Of a stretch of 64,000 nt of DNA, positions 1 through 8,458 are shown piece by piece (position 1 is the stretch's first letter; every line of letters begins with the position of its first letter). Position numbers and translations under genes: made by a program. Under the pieces are notes generated by a model. It made no database searches. It was not told the DNA's origin and worked only from the letters and a program-made list of their open reading frames with translations. The stretch is from Sporosarcina jeotgali. Lineage in GTDB: Bacteria; Bacillota; Bacilli; Bacillales_A; Planococcaceae. The stretch spans positions 911,001-975,000 of the forward strand of contig NZ_CP116341.1 in assembly GCF_033304595.1 (NCBI RefSeq). Reading direction: 5' to 3'.

Positions 1-500
1 TTAAGCGAAGGATCCCATAAGTTATCCCAGCTCTCAAATGTTTGGCCTTCTAACAAAGTGGGATTGTAAGCAATCCCGAGCGTCCCCCAGAAATAGGGAA
101 TTGAATACGTGTTGTCAGGGTCAAACGGCAGATTCATGAAATAGGGATCGATATTTTTGATGTTGGGAATTTTTTCGTAATCAAGGGGGATGAGCAGATC
201 TTTTTCCCGCATCATTTCCACCATATACTCGGACGGAACTGTGAGGTCATAAGACGTCCCGCCTTGTTCGATTTTTCCCATCATCCCTTCGTTCGAATCG
301 AAGGTTTCATAGATGACATTGATGCCCGTTTCTTTTTCGAATTGTTTAATGAGATCAGGATCAATATATTCTCCCCAGTTATAGACGGTGAGTGTATTCC
401 CGCCCGATTGTGCACCGCTTTTAGCGAGCTGTGCGTTAATAATCATTAGAATGGCTGCAGTTGCCGCAATTAAGATTGCTCCACGTACTAACGCTTTCAT
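1..500 (-). CDS. potD: PotD, spermidine/putrescine-binding protein (3' end outside window)
   Basis: Extracytoplasmic substrate-binding component of the polyamine ABC importer encoded with potA, potB and potC. About 166 residues are visible; the C-terminal half lies beyond position 1. After an N-terminal hydrophobic segment (about residues 4-22) comes the family opening TLTVYNWGEYIDPDL, followed by the FEKETGI and DLTVPSEYMVEKM segments typical of PotD. The ATG (498-500) overlaps the potC stop as ATGA, so translation is probably coupled. Odd point: no lipobox cysteine follows the hydrophobic segment, so the protein looks anchored by an uncleaved helix or secreted rather than lipidated. The family is clear; the anchoring mode is inferred. 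Confidence 0.93.
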   Translation of the reverse strand, partial: MKALVRGAILIAATAAILMIINAQLAKSGAQSGGNTLTVYNWGEYIDPDLIKQFEKETGINVIYETFDSNEGMMGKIEQGGTSYDLTVPSEYMVEMMREKDLLIPLDYEKIPNIKNIDPYFMNLPFDPDNTYSIPYFWGTLGIAYNPTLLEGQTFESWDNLWDPSL

Positions 501-1297
501 CGTTTCACCCCCGCAGCAGGTGTTTTAGGACGGTTTGAGATGAAGTAATAGCCTAAAATCAGCCCGGCTGTTATTACAAAGATGAGACCAGATAATGCAT
601 TGATAGTTAACGTGACGCCAGTTCGAGCCATTGAATAGATTTCAACAGAAAGCGTCGAGAATCCATTTCCCGTTACGAAGAATGTCACAGCAAAGTCATC
701 CAGAGAGTAAGTGAGTGCCAAGAAGAAACCAGCGAATATCCCGGGTTTGATGAATGGCAAAATAACTCTCGACATGATTTCTTTACGAGTTGCCCCTAAA
801 TCCAATGCCGCATCGATCAGTGTCGGACTCATTTCCTGGAGTTTCGGCAATACCATAATGACGACGATTGGAATACTGAACGCAATATGGGAAAGAAGTA
901 CAGAAGCGAATCCGAGTTTAATGCCAACCAGCGTAAATAGGATCAGAAAGGAAGCACCGATGATAACATCTGGACTTACCATCAGTATGCTGTTCATCGA
1001 AAGCATCGCATTCCGCATCGCTTTGTTTTTCATGTAATGGATTGTGATCGCACCCATGACTCCAATTGCTGTAGAAATCAAAGCGGAGAGGAGGGCGACG
1101 ACCACTGTGTTGAGTACGATGACGATGAGCCGCTTATCTTCAAACACAGCCGCGTAATGCTCCCATGTAAATGACTCGAAATGGGACATCGTGCCGCCAG
1201 AATTGAAAGAGTAAAAAATCAAGTAAAATATGGGTGCATATAAGACAAGAAAGACAGCTGTCAAATAGATCTTTGGGAGTTTACCGTTTCTTTCCAC
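497..1297 (-). CDS. potC: PotC, spermidine/putrescine ABC transporter permease
   Basis: Inner-membrane permease of the polyamine importer, 266 residues, the usual family length. About six hydrophobic segments are visible, and the cytoplasmic EAA loop that docks on the ATPase is present as DAALDLGATRKEIMSRVILP (about residues 163-182). The gene overlaps potB upstream by 17 bp and potD downstream by 4 bp, so it is the third cistron of one tightly packed minus-strand operon. PotB and PotC form the heterodimeric channel; gene order distinguishes this one as PotC. Confidence 0.95.
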   Translation of the reverse strand: MERNGKLPKIYLTAVFLVLYAPIFYLIFYSFNSGGTMSHFESFTWEHYAAVFEDKRLIVIVLNTVVVALLSALISTAIGVMGAITIHYMKNKAMRNAMLSMNSILMVSPDVIIGASFLILFTLVGIKLGFASVLLSHIAFSIPIVVIMVLPKLQEMSPTLIDAALDLGATRKEIMSRVILPFIKPGIFAGFFLALTYSLDDFAVTFFVTGNGFSTLSVEIYSMARTGVTLTINALSGLIFVITAGLILGYYFISNRPKTPAAGVKR

Positions 1298-2108
1298 TTC
1301 CAGCCATCCCCCTTTCGTTCGCGCTCGTTAGAAGCAATATAACAACCATGAATACTATTAAGAACACAGCAATCGTCGAGCCCATTCCCCAGTTTTGTGT
1401 GACAAGGAATTGCTGCTCAATTGCTGTACCAAGTGTGATAACTTTGTTTCCTGCAATTAGACGAGTAATCATGAACAATGATAACGCTGGGATAAATACA
1501 ACTTGAACACCTGACTTCACGCCGTTGAGCGTAAGCGGCCAAATAACACGCCTGAAAGTGATCCAAGCATTCGCACCAAGGTCACGCGAGGCGTCTATTA
1601 AAGCAGGATTCAATTTATCAAGCGCATTGAAAATCGGCAATATCATAAACGGAATGAAGATATAAACAGATACAAACACGAAACTGAAGTCTGTGAACAA
1701 AATCTGTTGTTTTCCGATGCCGACAGATTCCAGCAAAGCATTAACCGGTCCATATAAGCCCATCAATCCTATGAACGCATAGGTCTTCAGCAATAGATTA
1801 ATCCACGATGGGATAATGATCAGCAGCAGCCACAACTGCTTATGCTTTAGTTTAGTTAAGAAATAAGCTGTAGGGTATGAGATTAACAATGAGAAAAACG
1901 TAATGAGAAAGGCATACCAAAATGAGCTCACTGTCAGTTTTAAATAGACAGAGGTGAAGAAGTTTTTATAGTTATCGATTGTGAAATTGCCGCTTAAATC
2001 GAAAAATGAGTAGTACACGATAAGACCGATTGGGGCAATGACGAAAAGGATAATCCAAAGAGAGTAAGGAACCATGGACAAACGTAAGCTAGCGCGATTA
2101 GTCTTCAT
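1281..2108 (-). CDS. potB: PotB, spermidine/putrescine ABC transporter permease
   Basis: Permease partner of PotC, 275 residues from the chosen start. Hydrophobic segments span the protein, and the EAA loop appears as [21 protein letters not shown] chose the ATG at 2106-2108, giving [11 protein letters not shown] and then the first membrane helix: the family usually begins only a few residues before that helix, and this leaves an 11-bp overlap with potA. An upstream in-frame ATG at 2141 would add eleven Arg-rich residues and extend the overlap to 44 bp; it cannot be excluded. Confidence 0.92.
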   Translation of the reverse strand: MKTNRASLRLSMVPYSLWIILFVIAPIGLIVYYSFFDLSGNFTIDNYKNFFTSVYLKLTVSSFWYAFLITFFSLLISYPTAYFLTKLKHKQLWLLLIIIPSWINLLLKTYAFIGLMGLYGPVNALLESVGIGKQQILFTDFSFVFVSVYIFIPFMILPIFNALDKLNPALIDASRDLGANAWITFRRVIWPLTLNGVKSGVQVVFIPALSLFMITRLIAGNKVITLGTAIEQQFLVTQNWGMGSTIAVFLIVFMVVILLLTSANERGMAGSGKKR

Positions 2109-3201
2109 CCGCCGCACCATACGCTTCAAGCCGCGCATCATAATCTTCTTCAGATTCGTTTAGACGCATGACGTGAATGTTCTCTGGGATAAAGTCTAGA
2201 CCGATTTGCATGCCAACTTCCGCTTTTTTCGTTGAATGGACGAGCCATTCGTTGCCATCTTGGTCATAAGTTGAAATTTCATAATGCACACCGCGGAAAA
2301 GGGAAGTGTCGACAGTGACTGTTAGTTTTCCAGCATCCACAGGAGTAATTTCTATGTCTTCCGGACGGAGTACGATATCCACTTTTTCATTAGGCTGCAG
2401 GCCGGCATCGGCGCATTCAAAACGTTTTCCGTTGAATTCAACAAGATAGTCTTCAATCATGACGCCAGAGACGATATTTGATTCACCGATGAAGTCCGCA
2501 ACGAACCGGTTGATAGGCTCATCGTAAATATCAATGGGTGTTCCCGATTGCTGGATTTGCCCTGAATTCATGACGAAGATTTCATCAGACATCGCAAGCG
2601 CTTCTTCTTGGTCGTGTGTTACAAAGATGAATGTTTTTCCTAGACGCTGCTGCAGTTCACGCAGTTCATACTGCATCGCTGAACGCAATTTCAAGTCCAA
2701 TGCGGAAAGCGGTTCATCTAACAATATGACTTCCGGATCGTTGATGATTGCCCGTGCAATCGCGACCCGCTGGCGTTGACCGCCAGACATCTCTGTAATT
2801 TCCCGGTTTTCATAACCAGAAAGATTGACGAACTTCAGTGCTTCTTTCACTCGTCGATCCACTTCGGATTTTTTTACTTTTTTGATGCGTAATCCGAACG
2901 CAACGTTTTCATAGACATTTAAATGAGGGAACAAGGCGTAATCTTGGAAAACAGTATTTACTTGGCGTTCATTTGCGGGGGTTTGATTGACCGATTTCCC
3001 ATTAAAATAAATGATCCCTTCAGAAGGCTCTGAAAACCCTGCAATAAGGCGCAAAATCGTTGTTTTCCCGCAGCCTGAAGGACCAAGAAGTGTGTAGAAC
3101 TTTCCGCGTTCCATTTCAAATGAAACACCATCTAATACAGTTGTGTCTTCACCGAAGCGTTTGATGACATTCTCAAAGCGAATGATTGGTTGTGTGGACA
3201 A
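2098..3201 (-). CDS. potA: PotA, spermidine/putrescine ABC transporter ATP-binding protein
   Basis: Cytoplasmic ATPase of the polyamine importer, 367 residues. Walker [10 protein letters not shown] (about 40-48), Q-loop, signature [10 protein letters not shown], Walker B VILLDEP and the switch histidine in FVTHDQEEA are all intact, followed by a C-terminal TOBE-type regulatory domain. The start is TTG (3199-3201), preceded at good spacing by an AGGGGG Shine-Dalgarno. It is the first transporter cistron, 15 bp downstream of the regulator gene stop, so regulator and transporter are probably co-transcribed. Confidence 0.96.
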   Translation of the reverse strand: MSTQPIIRFENVIKRFGEDTTVLDGVSFEMERGKFYTLLGPSGCGKTTILRLIAGFSEPSEGIIYFNGKSVNQTPANERQVNTVFQDYALFPHLNVYENVAFGLRIKKVKKSEVDRRVKEALKFVNLSGYENREITEMSGGQRQRVAIARAIINDPEVILLDEPLSALDLKLRSAMQYELRELQQRLGKTFIFVTHDQEEALAMSDEIFVMNSGQIQQSGTPIDIYDEPINRFVADFIGESNIVSGVMIEDYLVEFNGKRFECADAGLQPNEKVDIVLRPEDIEITPVDAGKLTVTVDTSLFRGVHYEISTYDQDGNEWLVHSTKKAEVGMQIGLDFIPENIHVMRLNESEEDYDARLEAYGAADED

Positions 3202-3216
3202 TGAGGGTCCCCCTTT

Positions 3217-3759
3217 TTATAAATAAGATTCTGTAGCGACCAGTAAGAGCTCGCTGTTTCCGTTGTGTGCATTTGATATGCGGTGCTGGTCTTCTGCAGA
3301 ATAGTAAACCGCATCACCTTCACTTGCTGTATAAATACGAGTCCCTATCTCTATTTCAACCTTCCCTGTAAGAACATAGATAAACGTTTCGGAAAGAGAA
3401 GGGGCAAATTGTTTAAGCTCACCTTTATAAGAGAACGTAATATGTACGGGTTCCATTTCATTTTCGTTGGATCTGGGAATGAGCCAGCGGATTTTGTAAT
3501 GCAGCTCATCGTTGATATACGTTGTTTGGTCTTCTGGTGAGTAAACAACGGGATCACTCTTCTTGGTTTCGTCAAAAAAGTCTTTTGGCGTTGTGCCGAG
3601 AACTTCGAGCAAAGAGAAAAGTGTTTCAATAGAAGGAGAATTCAAATCTCGTTCTAATTGAGAAATGTAGCCTTTCGACAAATCGGTGCGTTCACCAAGC
3701 TCTTCTTGAGTGAGCCCGCTTTGTAATCGCAGCCGTTTAATTTTGCTGCCGATCTGCAT
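3217..3759 (-). CDS. HTH-cupin (XRE/PuuR-type) transcriptional regulator of the pot operon
   Basis: A 180-residue predicted DNA-binding regulator. Residues 1-60 form an XRE/HTH_3 helix-turn-helix (the TQEELGERTDLSKGYISQLER stretch spans turn and recognition helix). Residues about 110-178 form a small cupin_2 barrel (VLTGKVEIEIG, EGDAVYY, QHRISN). This arrangement is known in PuuR-like regulators that sense polyamines or related ligands. It lies directly upstream of potA in the same direction, and a sigma-A-like promoter plus a repeated 8-bp motif precede it, suggesting autoregulation and control of the whole operon. The ligand is inferred from context only. Confidence 0.88.
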   Translation of the reverse strand: MQIGSKIKRLRLQSGLTQEELGERTDLSKGYISQLERDLNSPSIETLFSLLEVLGTTPKDFFDETKKSDPVVYSPEDQTTYINDELHYKIRWLIPRSNENEMEPVHITFSYKGELKQFAPSLSETFIYVLTGKVEIEIGTRIYTASEGDAVYYSAEDQHRISNAHNGNSELLLVATESYL

Positions 3760-3780
3760 GTAGCATCCTACTTTCTTAAA

Positions 3781-3810
3781 AGTTTACTATAACTGAACTT
3801 CTAGTTTACT
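3781..3810. promoter_or_regulatory. Candidate operator: two AGTTTACT repeats 22 bp apart
   Basis: AGTTTACT occurs at 3781-3788 and again at 3803-3810, an offset of 22 bp or about two helical turns. Extended arms (AAAAGTTTACT and AGTTTACTTTT) also give an imperfect dyad. It lies just downstream of the -10 box of the regulator/pot promoter, where a bound repressor would block transcription. Binding by the HTH-cupin protein is inference. Confidence 0.5.
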
Positions 3811-3823
3811 TTTAGCGTCTTTC

Positions 3824-3851
3824 ATTATACAAAATCCACAGAGGAAATCAA
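3824..3851 (-). promoter_or_regulatory. Sigma-A-like promoter of the regulator-potABCD operon
   Basis: On the minus strand TTGATT (3846-3851), a 16-bp spacer and a perfect TATAAT (3824-3829) precede the HTH-cupin regulator by about 65 bp. The candidate operator repeats lie immediately downstream. Confidence 0.65.
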
Positions 3852-3943
3852 GCGTGAATTTACCTAGAAACATGAAGTGGCAGCTTAATCGCTGCCAATT
3901 GGTTTTAATAGTGCAGAATGAAAGAAGAAATAACGGGCTTTAA

Positions 3944-3972
3944 TTGTGTTATCGATGGAGGCGTAGTAGAAT
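3944..3972 (+). promoter_or_regulatory. Possible sigma-A promoter for the Cys-rich protein gene
   Basis: TTGTGT (3944-3949), 17 bp, TAGAAT (3967-3972), followed by a GGGGGA ribosome-binding site and the TTG start at 3999. The -35 match is moderate. Confidence 0.4.
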
Positions 3973-3998
3973 AATACCAAAGAAATGGGGGACTCCGA

Positions 3999-4328
3999 TT
4001 GGGCGAGAAAATGCTGTTTTATTTTGACCCGGAAGACCGGCACTGGAATAATTTGATGAAGTCTGTACTCAATGATGATAAGCAAACGGTAACTGATGGC
4101 AGTTCCCAAGTGTTTTTATACAATAATAAAAAGATGATTGAATGGGCGGATATGGCGGACCATTGCGTCCGATGCATGGCCTCACTCGTTTACAATGAAG
4201 AATTCGATTCTGTCTACTGTGCATCGTGCGATGAGTGGCGGGAAGTGTCGTGTGAAGATCCGTCGTGCGACTATTGTGGGGACAGACCTGCCAAGCCTTC
4301 GATGTGTCATGATAGTGAAGAGTCTTAA
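3999..4328 (+). CDS. Small Cys-rich protein of unknown function, possible zinc ribbon
   Basis: A 109-residue acidic protein that I do not recognise. The first half has no obvious motif. The second half holds paired cysteines: HCVRC, YCASC, a lone Cys in VSCEDPSC, CDYC and a final MCHD, enough for one or two zinc-binding knuckles. The TTG start is favoured over the ATG at 4011 because GGGGGA (3987-3992) lies six bases before TTG but 18 before ATG. It stands alone between the divergent pot operon and ykuU. Zinc binding is inferred from cysteine spacing only. Confidence 0.7.
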   Translation: MGEKMLFYFDPEDRHWNNLMKSVLNDDKQTVTDGSSQVFLYNNKKMIEWADMADHCVRCMASLVYNEEFDSVYCASCDEWREVSCEDPSCDYCGDRPAKPSMCHDSEES

Positions 4329-4359
4329 AAGACCTTCTTCTCAATTACATGGCATTTCT

Positions 4360-4376
4360 CGATAATGATTCTTATC
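4360..4376. promoter_or_regulatory. Fur/PerR-type box upstream of ykuU
   Basis: CGATAATGATTCTTATC resembles the 7-1-7 Fur/PerR family consensus TGATAATnATTATCA (about 11 of 14 conserved positions). It lies about 100 bp before the peroxiredoxin start, where an iron or peroxide regulator would make sense. No strong promoter was identified to place it against. Confidence 0.4.
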
Positions 4377-4476
4377 TGTGAGTCATTCTAATTGATATTA
4401 TATCGAGCATTTGATAAGCTATAGATGAATTGAGCGGATGAGAATTCTGCTCATAAGATAATTGGAGGGATTTTGA

Positions 4477-5019
4477 ATGGTAGAACGCATGGTTGGTAAA
4501 CAAGCCCCAAGATTTGAAATGGAAGCTGTAATGACGGACAAGTCATTCGGTAAAGTAAGCCTTGAAGAAAACATGAAAAATGATAAATGGACAGTATTGT
4601 TCTTCTATCCAATGGACTTTACATTTGTCTGCCCGACAGAGATTACTGCAATGTCTGATCGCTATGATGAGTTTGAAGACCTGGACGCTGAAGTAATCGG
4701 TGTTTCTACAGACACTATCCACACTCATAAAGCTTGGATCAACACAGACCGTAAAGACAATGGTCTTGGAGATTTGAATTACCCGCTTGCTGCAGATACG
4801 AACCACGAAGTGGCTCGTAACTACGGTGTGTTGATTGAAGAAGAAGGAATCGCTTTGCGTGGTCTTTTCATCGTCAATCCTGAAGGTGAAATGCAATATC
4901 AAACAGTATTCCACAACAATATCGGCCGCGATGTAGATGAGACACTCCGTGTGCTTCAAGCATTGCAAACTGGCGGACTTTGCCCAGCTAACTGGCGTCC
5001 CGGTCAAGAAACTCTATAA
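4477..5019 (+). CDS. ykuU: 2-Cys peroxiredoxin (YkuU/AhpC-Prx1 type)
   Basis: Cytosolic thiol peroxidase reducing H2O2 and organic hydroperoxides. The 180 residues match the B. subtilis YkuU length and sequence closely. The peroxidatic cysteine is in FVCPTE (about C52) and the resolving cysteine in GGLCPANW (about C169), the typical 2-Cys pair; conserved YPMDFTF and GLFIVNPEG segments are present. It is followed by the thioredoxin-like ykuV, a plausible electron donor, as in B. subtilis. A GGAGGG ribosome-binding site precedes the ATG. A Fur/PerR-like box upstream suggests control by iron or peroxide. Confidence 0.95.
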   Translation: MVERMVGKQAPRFEMEAVMTDKSFGKVSLEENMKNDKWTVLFFYPMDFTFVCPTEITAMSDRYDEFEDLDAEVIGVSTDTIHTHKAWINTDRKDNGLGDLNYPLAADTNHEVARNYGVLIEEEGIALRGLFIVNPEGEMQYQTVFHNNIGRDVDETLRVLQALQTGGLCPANWRPGQETL

Positions 5020-5048
5020 TCACATACACTAACAATTGTATTGAAGTT

Positions 5049-5078
5049 CCCCGCTAAGATTCTGCAGCGGGGATTTTT
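5049..5078 (+). terminator. Terminator/attenuator between ykuU and ykuV
   Basis: CCCCGCT (5049-5055) pairs with AGCGGGG (5066-5072), followed by TTTTT at 5074-5078. It lies between two functionally linked genes in the same direction, so it may set a lower level for ykuV. Confidence 0.75.
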
Positions 5079-5100
5079 ATCCAAGAGGAGGAACTATCTC

Positions 5101-5550
5101 ATGAAATTACGCGATCAAATGCCAGAACTAGCTGGCGCAACAGCATGGTTGAACGGGGAAGTTACTAAATCAGAACTTGTTGGCGAGAAACCGACTCTCA
5201 TACACTTCTGGTCAGTCAGCTGTCATATGTGCAAAGAAGCGATGCCGGATGTCAATGCATTCCGTGATAAATACAAAGACGATTTGAATGTGGTCGCTGT
5301 TCATATGCCGCGTTCTGAAGATGATGTAGATTTGGAAAACATTAAAGCAGTCGCTGCTGAACATGATATTACACAGCCAATTTACGTAGACAGCGAGCTT
5401 AAATTAAACGATGCCTTTGAAAATCAGTATGTTCCTGCATATTACGTATTTGACAAAGACGGTCAGCTTCGTCACTTCCAAGCTGGCGGAAGCGGTATGA
5501 AAATGCTTGAAAAGCGTGTGAACCGTGTTCTGGATGAAATGAAGAAATAA
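5101..5550 (+). CDS. ykuV: Thioredoxin-fold thiol-disulfide oxidoreductase YkuV
   Basis: A 149-residue TlpA/thioredoxin-like protein very close to B. subtilis YkuV (148 residues), including LIHFWSVSCHMCKEAMP and the C-terminal HFQAGGSGMKMLEKRVNRVL. The redox pair is CHMC (C41, C44); the cis-proline region is YVPAYYV. No signal peptide is visible, so it acts in the cytosol, probably reducing partner proteins such as the adjacent peroxiredoxin. The ATG at 5101 follows AGAGGAGGAAC at ideal spacing; the upstream open frame runs through the terminator and is not used. Confidence 0.94.
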   Translation: MKLRDQMPELAGATAWLNGEVTKSELVGEKPTLIHFWSVSCHMCKEAMPDVNAFRDKYKDDLNVVAVHMPRSEDDVDLENIKAVAAEHDITQPIYVDSELKLNDAFENQYVPAYYVFDKDGQLRHFQAGGSGMKMLEKRVNRVLDEMKK

Positions 5551-5556
5551 AACATA

Positions 5557-5592
5557 AAACCCGGCGTCCGTACTATGGACTGTCGGGTTTTC
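5557..5592 (+). terminator. Terminator after ykuV
   Basis: An AAACCCG arm before a TCC/GGA-closed loop and CGGGTTTT form a hairpin ending in a short T-rich tail, directly after the ykuV stop. Confidence 0.7.
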
Positions 5593-5662
5593 TCGATATT
5601 TGAGAGAGCAGCGAAGCTGTGGTAAACTTAACGCATTCTTACGTGAATCGGAGAGATGAGAT

Positions 5663-6322
5663 ATGAAAAAGGAATTTGTCGTCATCGGCCTCGGCCGTTT
5701 TGGCGGAAGTATCGTGAATGAACTAATCGAATTAGATGCTTCGGTTATGGCGATTGACAAATCTCAAGAGCGGGTAGATGAATTTGCCCAAATTGCGACA
5801 CAGGCGGTAGCAGCGGATACAACCGATGAATCGTCTTTACGATCACTGGGAATTCGTAATTTTGAACATGTTGTTGTAGCAATTGGTGAGAATATCCAAG
5901 CGAGTATTTTAACGACACTTATTCTCAAAGAGCTTGGCGTGCAGATGATCACAGTGAAGGCGCAAAATGATTATCATGAAAAAGTATTGCGTAAAATCGG
6001 GGCAGACCATGTCATCCATCCAGAACGTGATATGGGACGGCGTATCGCGAACCGGATGGTTTCAAACGATATTCTTGATTACTTAGAGCTTTCCGATGAG
6101 TATTCAATTGTGGAAATTCGTGCGAATGAAAAACTGTCGGGTGCAACGCTGATTGACTTAGACATTCGTGCCAAATATGGCGTTAACATCGTCGCGATCA
6201 AACGAGAAGATCACATTTTAGTTTCTCCTCAAGCGATAGAAGAGATTCGATTGAATGACGTACTGATCGTTATTGGATCCGATGTGGATATTCACCGATT
6301 CGAGAAAAAAGTATTGCATTAA
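5663..6322 (+). CDS. ktrC: KtrC/KtrA-type potassium uptake regulatory subunit (RCK protein)
   Basis: Cytosolic gating ring subunit for a Ktr K+ channel. 219 residues: RCK_N Rossmann domain with GLGRFGGS at about residues 9-16 and an acidic residue ending beta-2 (AIDKS), binding ATP/ADP; RCK_C domain from about residue 135, a known c-di-AMP site in this family. No membrane subunit (KtrB/KtrD) is adjacent, as for B. subtilis ktrC, which is also a lone gene next to rnjA. No ydaO-type riboswitch fits in the short upstream gap. KtrC rather than KtrA is chosen from the synteny. Confidence 0.9.
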   Translation: MKKEFVVIGLGRFGGSIVNELIELDASVMAIDKSQERVDEFAQIATQAVAADTTDESSLRSLGIRNFEHVVVAIGENIQASILTTLILKELGVQMITVKAQNDYHEKVLRKIGADHVIHPERDMGRRIANRMVSNDILDYLELSDEYSIVEIRANEKLSGATLIDLDIRAKYGVNIVAIKREDHILVSPQAIEEIRLNDVLIVIGSDVDIHRFEKKVLH

Positions 6323-6365
6323 AAAACAGCCTTCACCGATTTTACGAATCGGTGAAGGCTGTTTT
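6323..6365. terminator. Bidirectional terminator between ktrC and rnjA
   Basis: A perfect 19-bp stem, 6323-6341 paired with 6347-6365, with a 5-base loop; A-rich and T-rich ends provide U-tracts for both directions. It serves the convergent ktrC and rnjA genes. Confidence 0.9.
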
Positions 6366-6367
6366 GA

Positions 6368-8035
6368 TTATACTTCCAAAATCACAGGCAGAATCATAGG
6401 TCTGCGTTTTGTTTTATCATATAGGTAAGAGCTGAGTGAATCGATGATGTCGCTTTTTAGTACACCGATATCCGCTGGTCCTGTTGACAATTTGCGATGC
6501 ATTTGACGGGTTAACATATATTGGGCTTCATTGATCATTGCACCTGATTCACGCATATAAACAAAACCGCGGGAAATCAAATCCGGACCTGATACAACAC
6601 GGTTGCGTTTCTTATCAATTGTTGCGACAACAATAACAAGGCCGTCTTCGGAAAGGTTTTTACGATCACGGAGAACGACATTTCCGATATCCCCAATTCC
6701 GCTGCCGTCAATATAGATATCGCCTGAAGGTACTCGTCCAGCAAGACGTGCCGTATCTTCAGTGAGGGCAAGGACATCACCGTTTGACATGATGAAGATA
6801 TTATCGGGCTCTACGTCACATGCAATGGCTAGTTCTTCATGCATCTTCAACATCCGGTATTCACCGTGGATAGGCATGAAGAATTTCGGCTGAATTAGAC
6901 GGAGCATCAGTTTTTGTTCTTCTTGTGAACCGTGACCAGATGTATGGATATTGTTGAGTGCGCCGTGAATGACTTCTGCACCTGCACGGAACAATGCGTT
7001 GATTGTTTTGTTTACACTTAACGTATTCCCCGGAATCGGTGAAGACGAGAAGATTACAGTATCGCCTGGTTGAATCTGAACTTGACGGTGTGTCCCGTTT
7101 GCAATTCTGGATAATGCAGCCATCGGTTCACCTTGACTGCCTGTACATAAAATCATAACTTCGTTTGCAGGCAAGCGATTAATGCTTTGAGCATCTACGA
7201 AGAGATCTTTTGGCGCGTCAATGTAGCCCAGTTCACGGCCGATTGTAATTGCGTTATCCATGCTCCGTCCAAAGACAGCGACTTTGCGTCCGTGGATTTG
7301 TGCAGCCTCGATTACTTGCTGCAATCGATGGATATTAGAAGCGAACGTTGCGAAAATAATGCGTCCGTCCACTTTTCTGAAGATTTCGTTCAAACTGTCT
7401 CCGACTTTACGTTCTGACATTGTAAAGTTTGGAACTTCAGCATTCGTACTATCTGAGAGCAGGCATAGTACGCCTTCGCTGCCGATCTTCGCCATTTTAG
7501 CAAGGTTGGCAGGCTCTCCTACAGGGGTGAAGTCGAATTTGAAATCACCTGTGTGTACGATATTGCCTGAAGGAGTTTTTACAACGACCCCGTATGCATC
7601 AGGAATACTGTGCGTTGTGCGGAAGAATGATACCGATGTTTTTCTGAACTTGAAAACATCTTCTTCACCAAACTCGATGAGCTTCGTTGAACGAACGAGA
7701 CCATGTTCTTCAAGCTTGTTGCGTAATAATCCAAGCGCCAATTTACCACCGTAAACAGGCATATTCACTTGTTTCAATAAGTAAGGGATTCCTCCGATAT
7801 GGTCTTCGTGACCATGGGTGATGAAGAGTCCTTTGATTTTATCGGCATTGCGTTTCAAATACGTGTAATCAGGAATGACGTAGTCAATTCCAAGTAAATC
7901 ATCTTCTGGGAATTTAATACCTGCGTCAATCAAGATGATTTCATCTTGAAATTGAACGGCATATGTGTTCTTACCGATTTCACCTAGTCCGCCTAAGGCG
8001 AAAACGGCAGTCTCATTATTTTTTATAGATTTCAT
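6368..8035 (-). CDS. rnjA: Ribonuclease J1
   Basis: Essential 5'-to-3' exoribonuclease and endoribonuclease of mRNA decay and rRNA maturation in Firmicutes; part of the RNA degradosome. 555 residues, the family length. The beta-lactamase fold carries the metal motif HGHEDH (H74, H76, D78, H79), further metal ligands in HTGDFKFD, and the beta-CASP domain; IHGEYRM is the late conserved motif. It lies three bases downstream of rpoY, so the two are co-transcribed, as in B. subtilis. Confidence 0.97.
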   Translation of the reverse strand: MKSIKNNETAVFALGGLGEIGKNTYAVQFQDEIILIDAGIKFPEDDLLGIDYVIPDYTYLKRNADKIKGLFITHGHEDHIGGIPYLLKQVNMPVYGGKLALGLLRNKLEEHGLVRSTKLIEFGEEDVFKFRKTSVSFFRTTHSIPDAYGVVVKTPSGNIVHTGDFKFDFTPVGEPANLAKMAKIGSEGVLCLLSDSTNAEVPNFTMSERKVGDSLNEIFRKVDGRIIFATFASNIHRLQQVIEAAQIHGRKVAVFGRSMDNAITIGRELGYIDAPKDLFVDAQSINRLPANEVMILCTGSQGEPMAALSRIANGTHRQVQIQPGDTVIFSSSPIPGNTLSVNKTINALFRAGAEVIHGALNNIHTSGHGSQEEQKLMLRLIQPKFFMPIHGEYRMLKMHEELAIACDVEPDNIFIMSNGDVLALTEDTARLAGRVPSGDIYIDGSGIGDIGNVVLRDRKNLSEDGLVIVVATIDKKRNRVVSGPDLISRGFVYMRESGAMINEAQYMLTRQMHRKLSTGPADIGVLKSDIIDSLSSYLYDKTKRRPMILPVILEV

Positions 8036-8038
8036 GCA

Positions 8039-8248
8039 TTACACCTGCTCAAGCTCGAAGTGTTCAGAAGCTTGCTCGTATTTGAGATGCTCCCCTTCAA
8101 GTAGCTGGATGATTTCGATGTTGTAATTGCGGTCTAGTAACTTTTTGCGTACTTCGCGTTGAGTTTCTGCTTCTACATACATCGTTTGTGTATTTTCGCG
8201 GACAGGTACTTGTACCTTGGTTTCTTGGTAATAAACTTTAAAGATCAT
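8039..8248 (-). CDS. rpoY: RNA polymerase epsilon subunit (RpoY)
   Basis: Small accessory subunit of the Firmicutes RNA polymerase, 69 residues, the typical size. It begins MIFKVYYQ and contains the conserved ENTQTMYVEA and RKKLLDRNYNIEIIQ segments. A GGAGAG ribosome-binding site precedes the ATG. It sits directly upstream of rnjA, the conserved arrangement (B. subtilis ykzG-rnjA). Confidence 0.94.
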   Translation of the reverse strand: MIFKVYYQETKVQVPVRENTQTMYVEAETQREVRKKLLDRNYNIEIIQLLEGEHLKYEQASEHFELEQV

Positions 8249-8319
8249 GTTGTGCTCTCCTTTTTTGAAACGTTCGATTTTTGGACTGATACTTTTAATA
8301 GTACCACGTCATTCGTGGA

Positions 8320-8353
8320 AAATAAAGAAAAGCCCACCTTATGAAGGGTGGGC
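8320..8353 (-). terminator. Terminator after the basic small-peptide gene
   Basis: On the minus strand a 9-10 bp GC-rich stem with a 3-base loop (8332-8353) is followed by TTTTCTTTATTTT. It starts about ten bases after the stop of the small gene at 8363 and would insulate rpoY-rnjA from it. Confidence 0.8.
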
Positions 8354-8362
8354 GTATCAACG

Positions 8363-8434
8363 TTATGCAATTGACTTCTTCCCGAGGATGCCATTCAGCC
8401 GTTTCAACAATTTCCGTTTCAGGCGCCTATACAT
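8363..8434 (-). CDS. Very basic 23-residue peptide, unknown function
   Basis: A 24-codon frame from ATG (8432-8434) to TAA (8363-8365). It is preceded by AAGGAG ten bases before the ATG, by a consensus promoter (8459-8487), and followed by a strong terminator, so it has a complete transcription unit of its own. The peptide starts MYRRLKRKLLKR and ends GKKSIA. Nine of 23 residues are Arg or Lys, none is acidic, and leucines/isoleucines at 5, 9, 10, 13, 16 and 17 fall on one helical face. That suggests an amphipathic cationic helix able to bind membrane or RNA. I do not recognise it; the alternative is a small regulatory RNA with an incidental frame. Confidence 0.65.
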   Translation of the reverse strand: MYRRLKRKLLKRLNGILGKKSIA

Positions 8435-8458
8435 GGCGATATCACTCCTTGTTAAAGA

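Noticed and set aside
711..1037. Long antisense frames inside pot, pdh, typA, pyc, cta and other genes (for example 711-1037, 7260-7754, 31607-32011)
   Set aside because: They mirror strongly conserved genes on the other strand, lack ribosome-binding sites and show no family resemblance.
3878..3897. Hairpin TGGCAGC-loop-GCTGCCA with a weak TTTT a few bases later
   Set aside because: No plus-strand gene precedes it and the T tract is short and displaced, so a terminator function cannot be supported.
5593..5662. Possible c-di-AMP (ydaO) riboswitch before ktrC
   Set aside because: The gap is only about 70 bases and shows no ydaO-type conserved elements.
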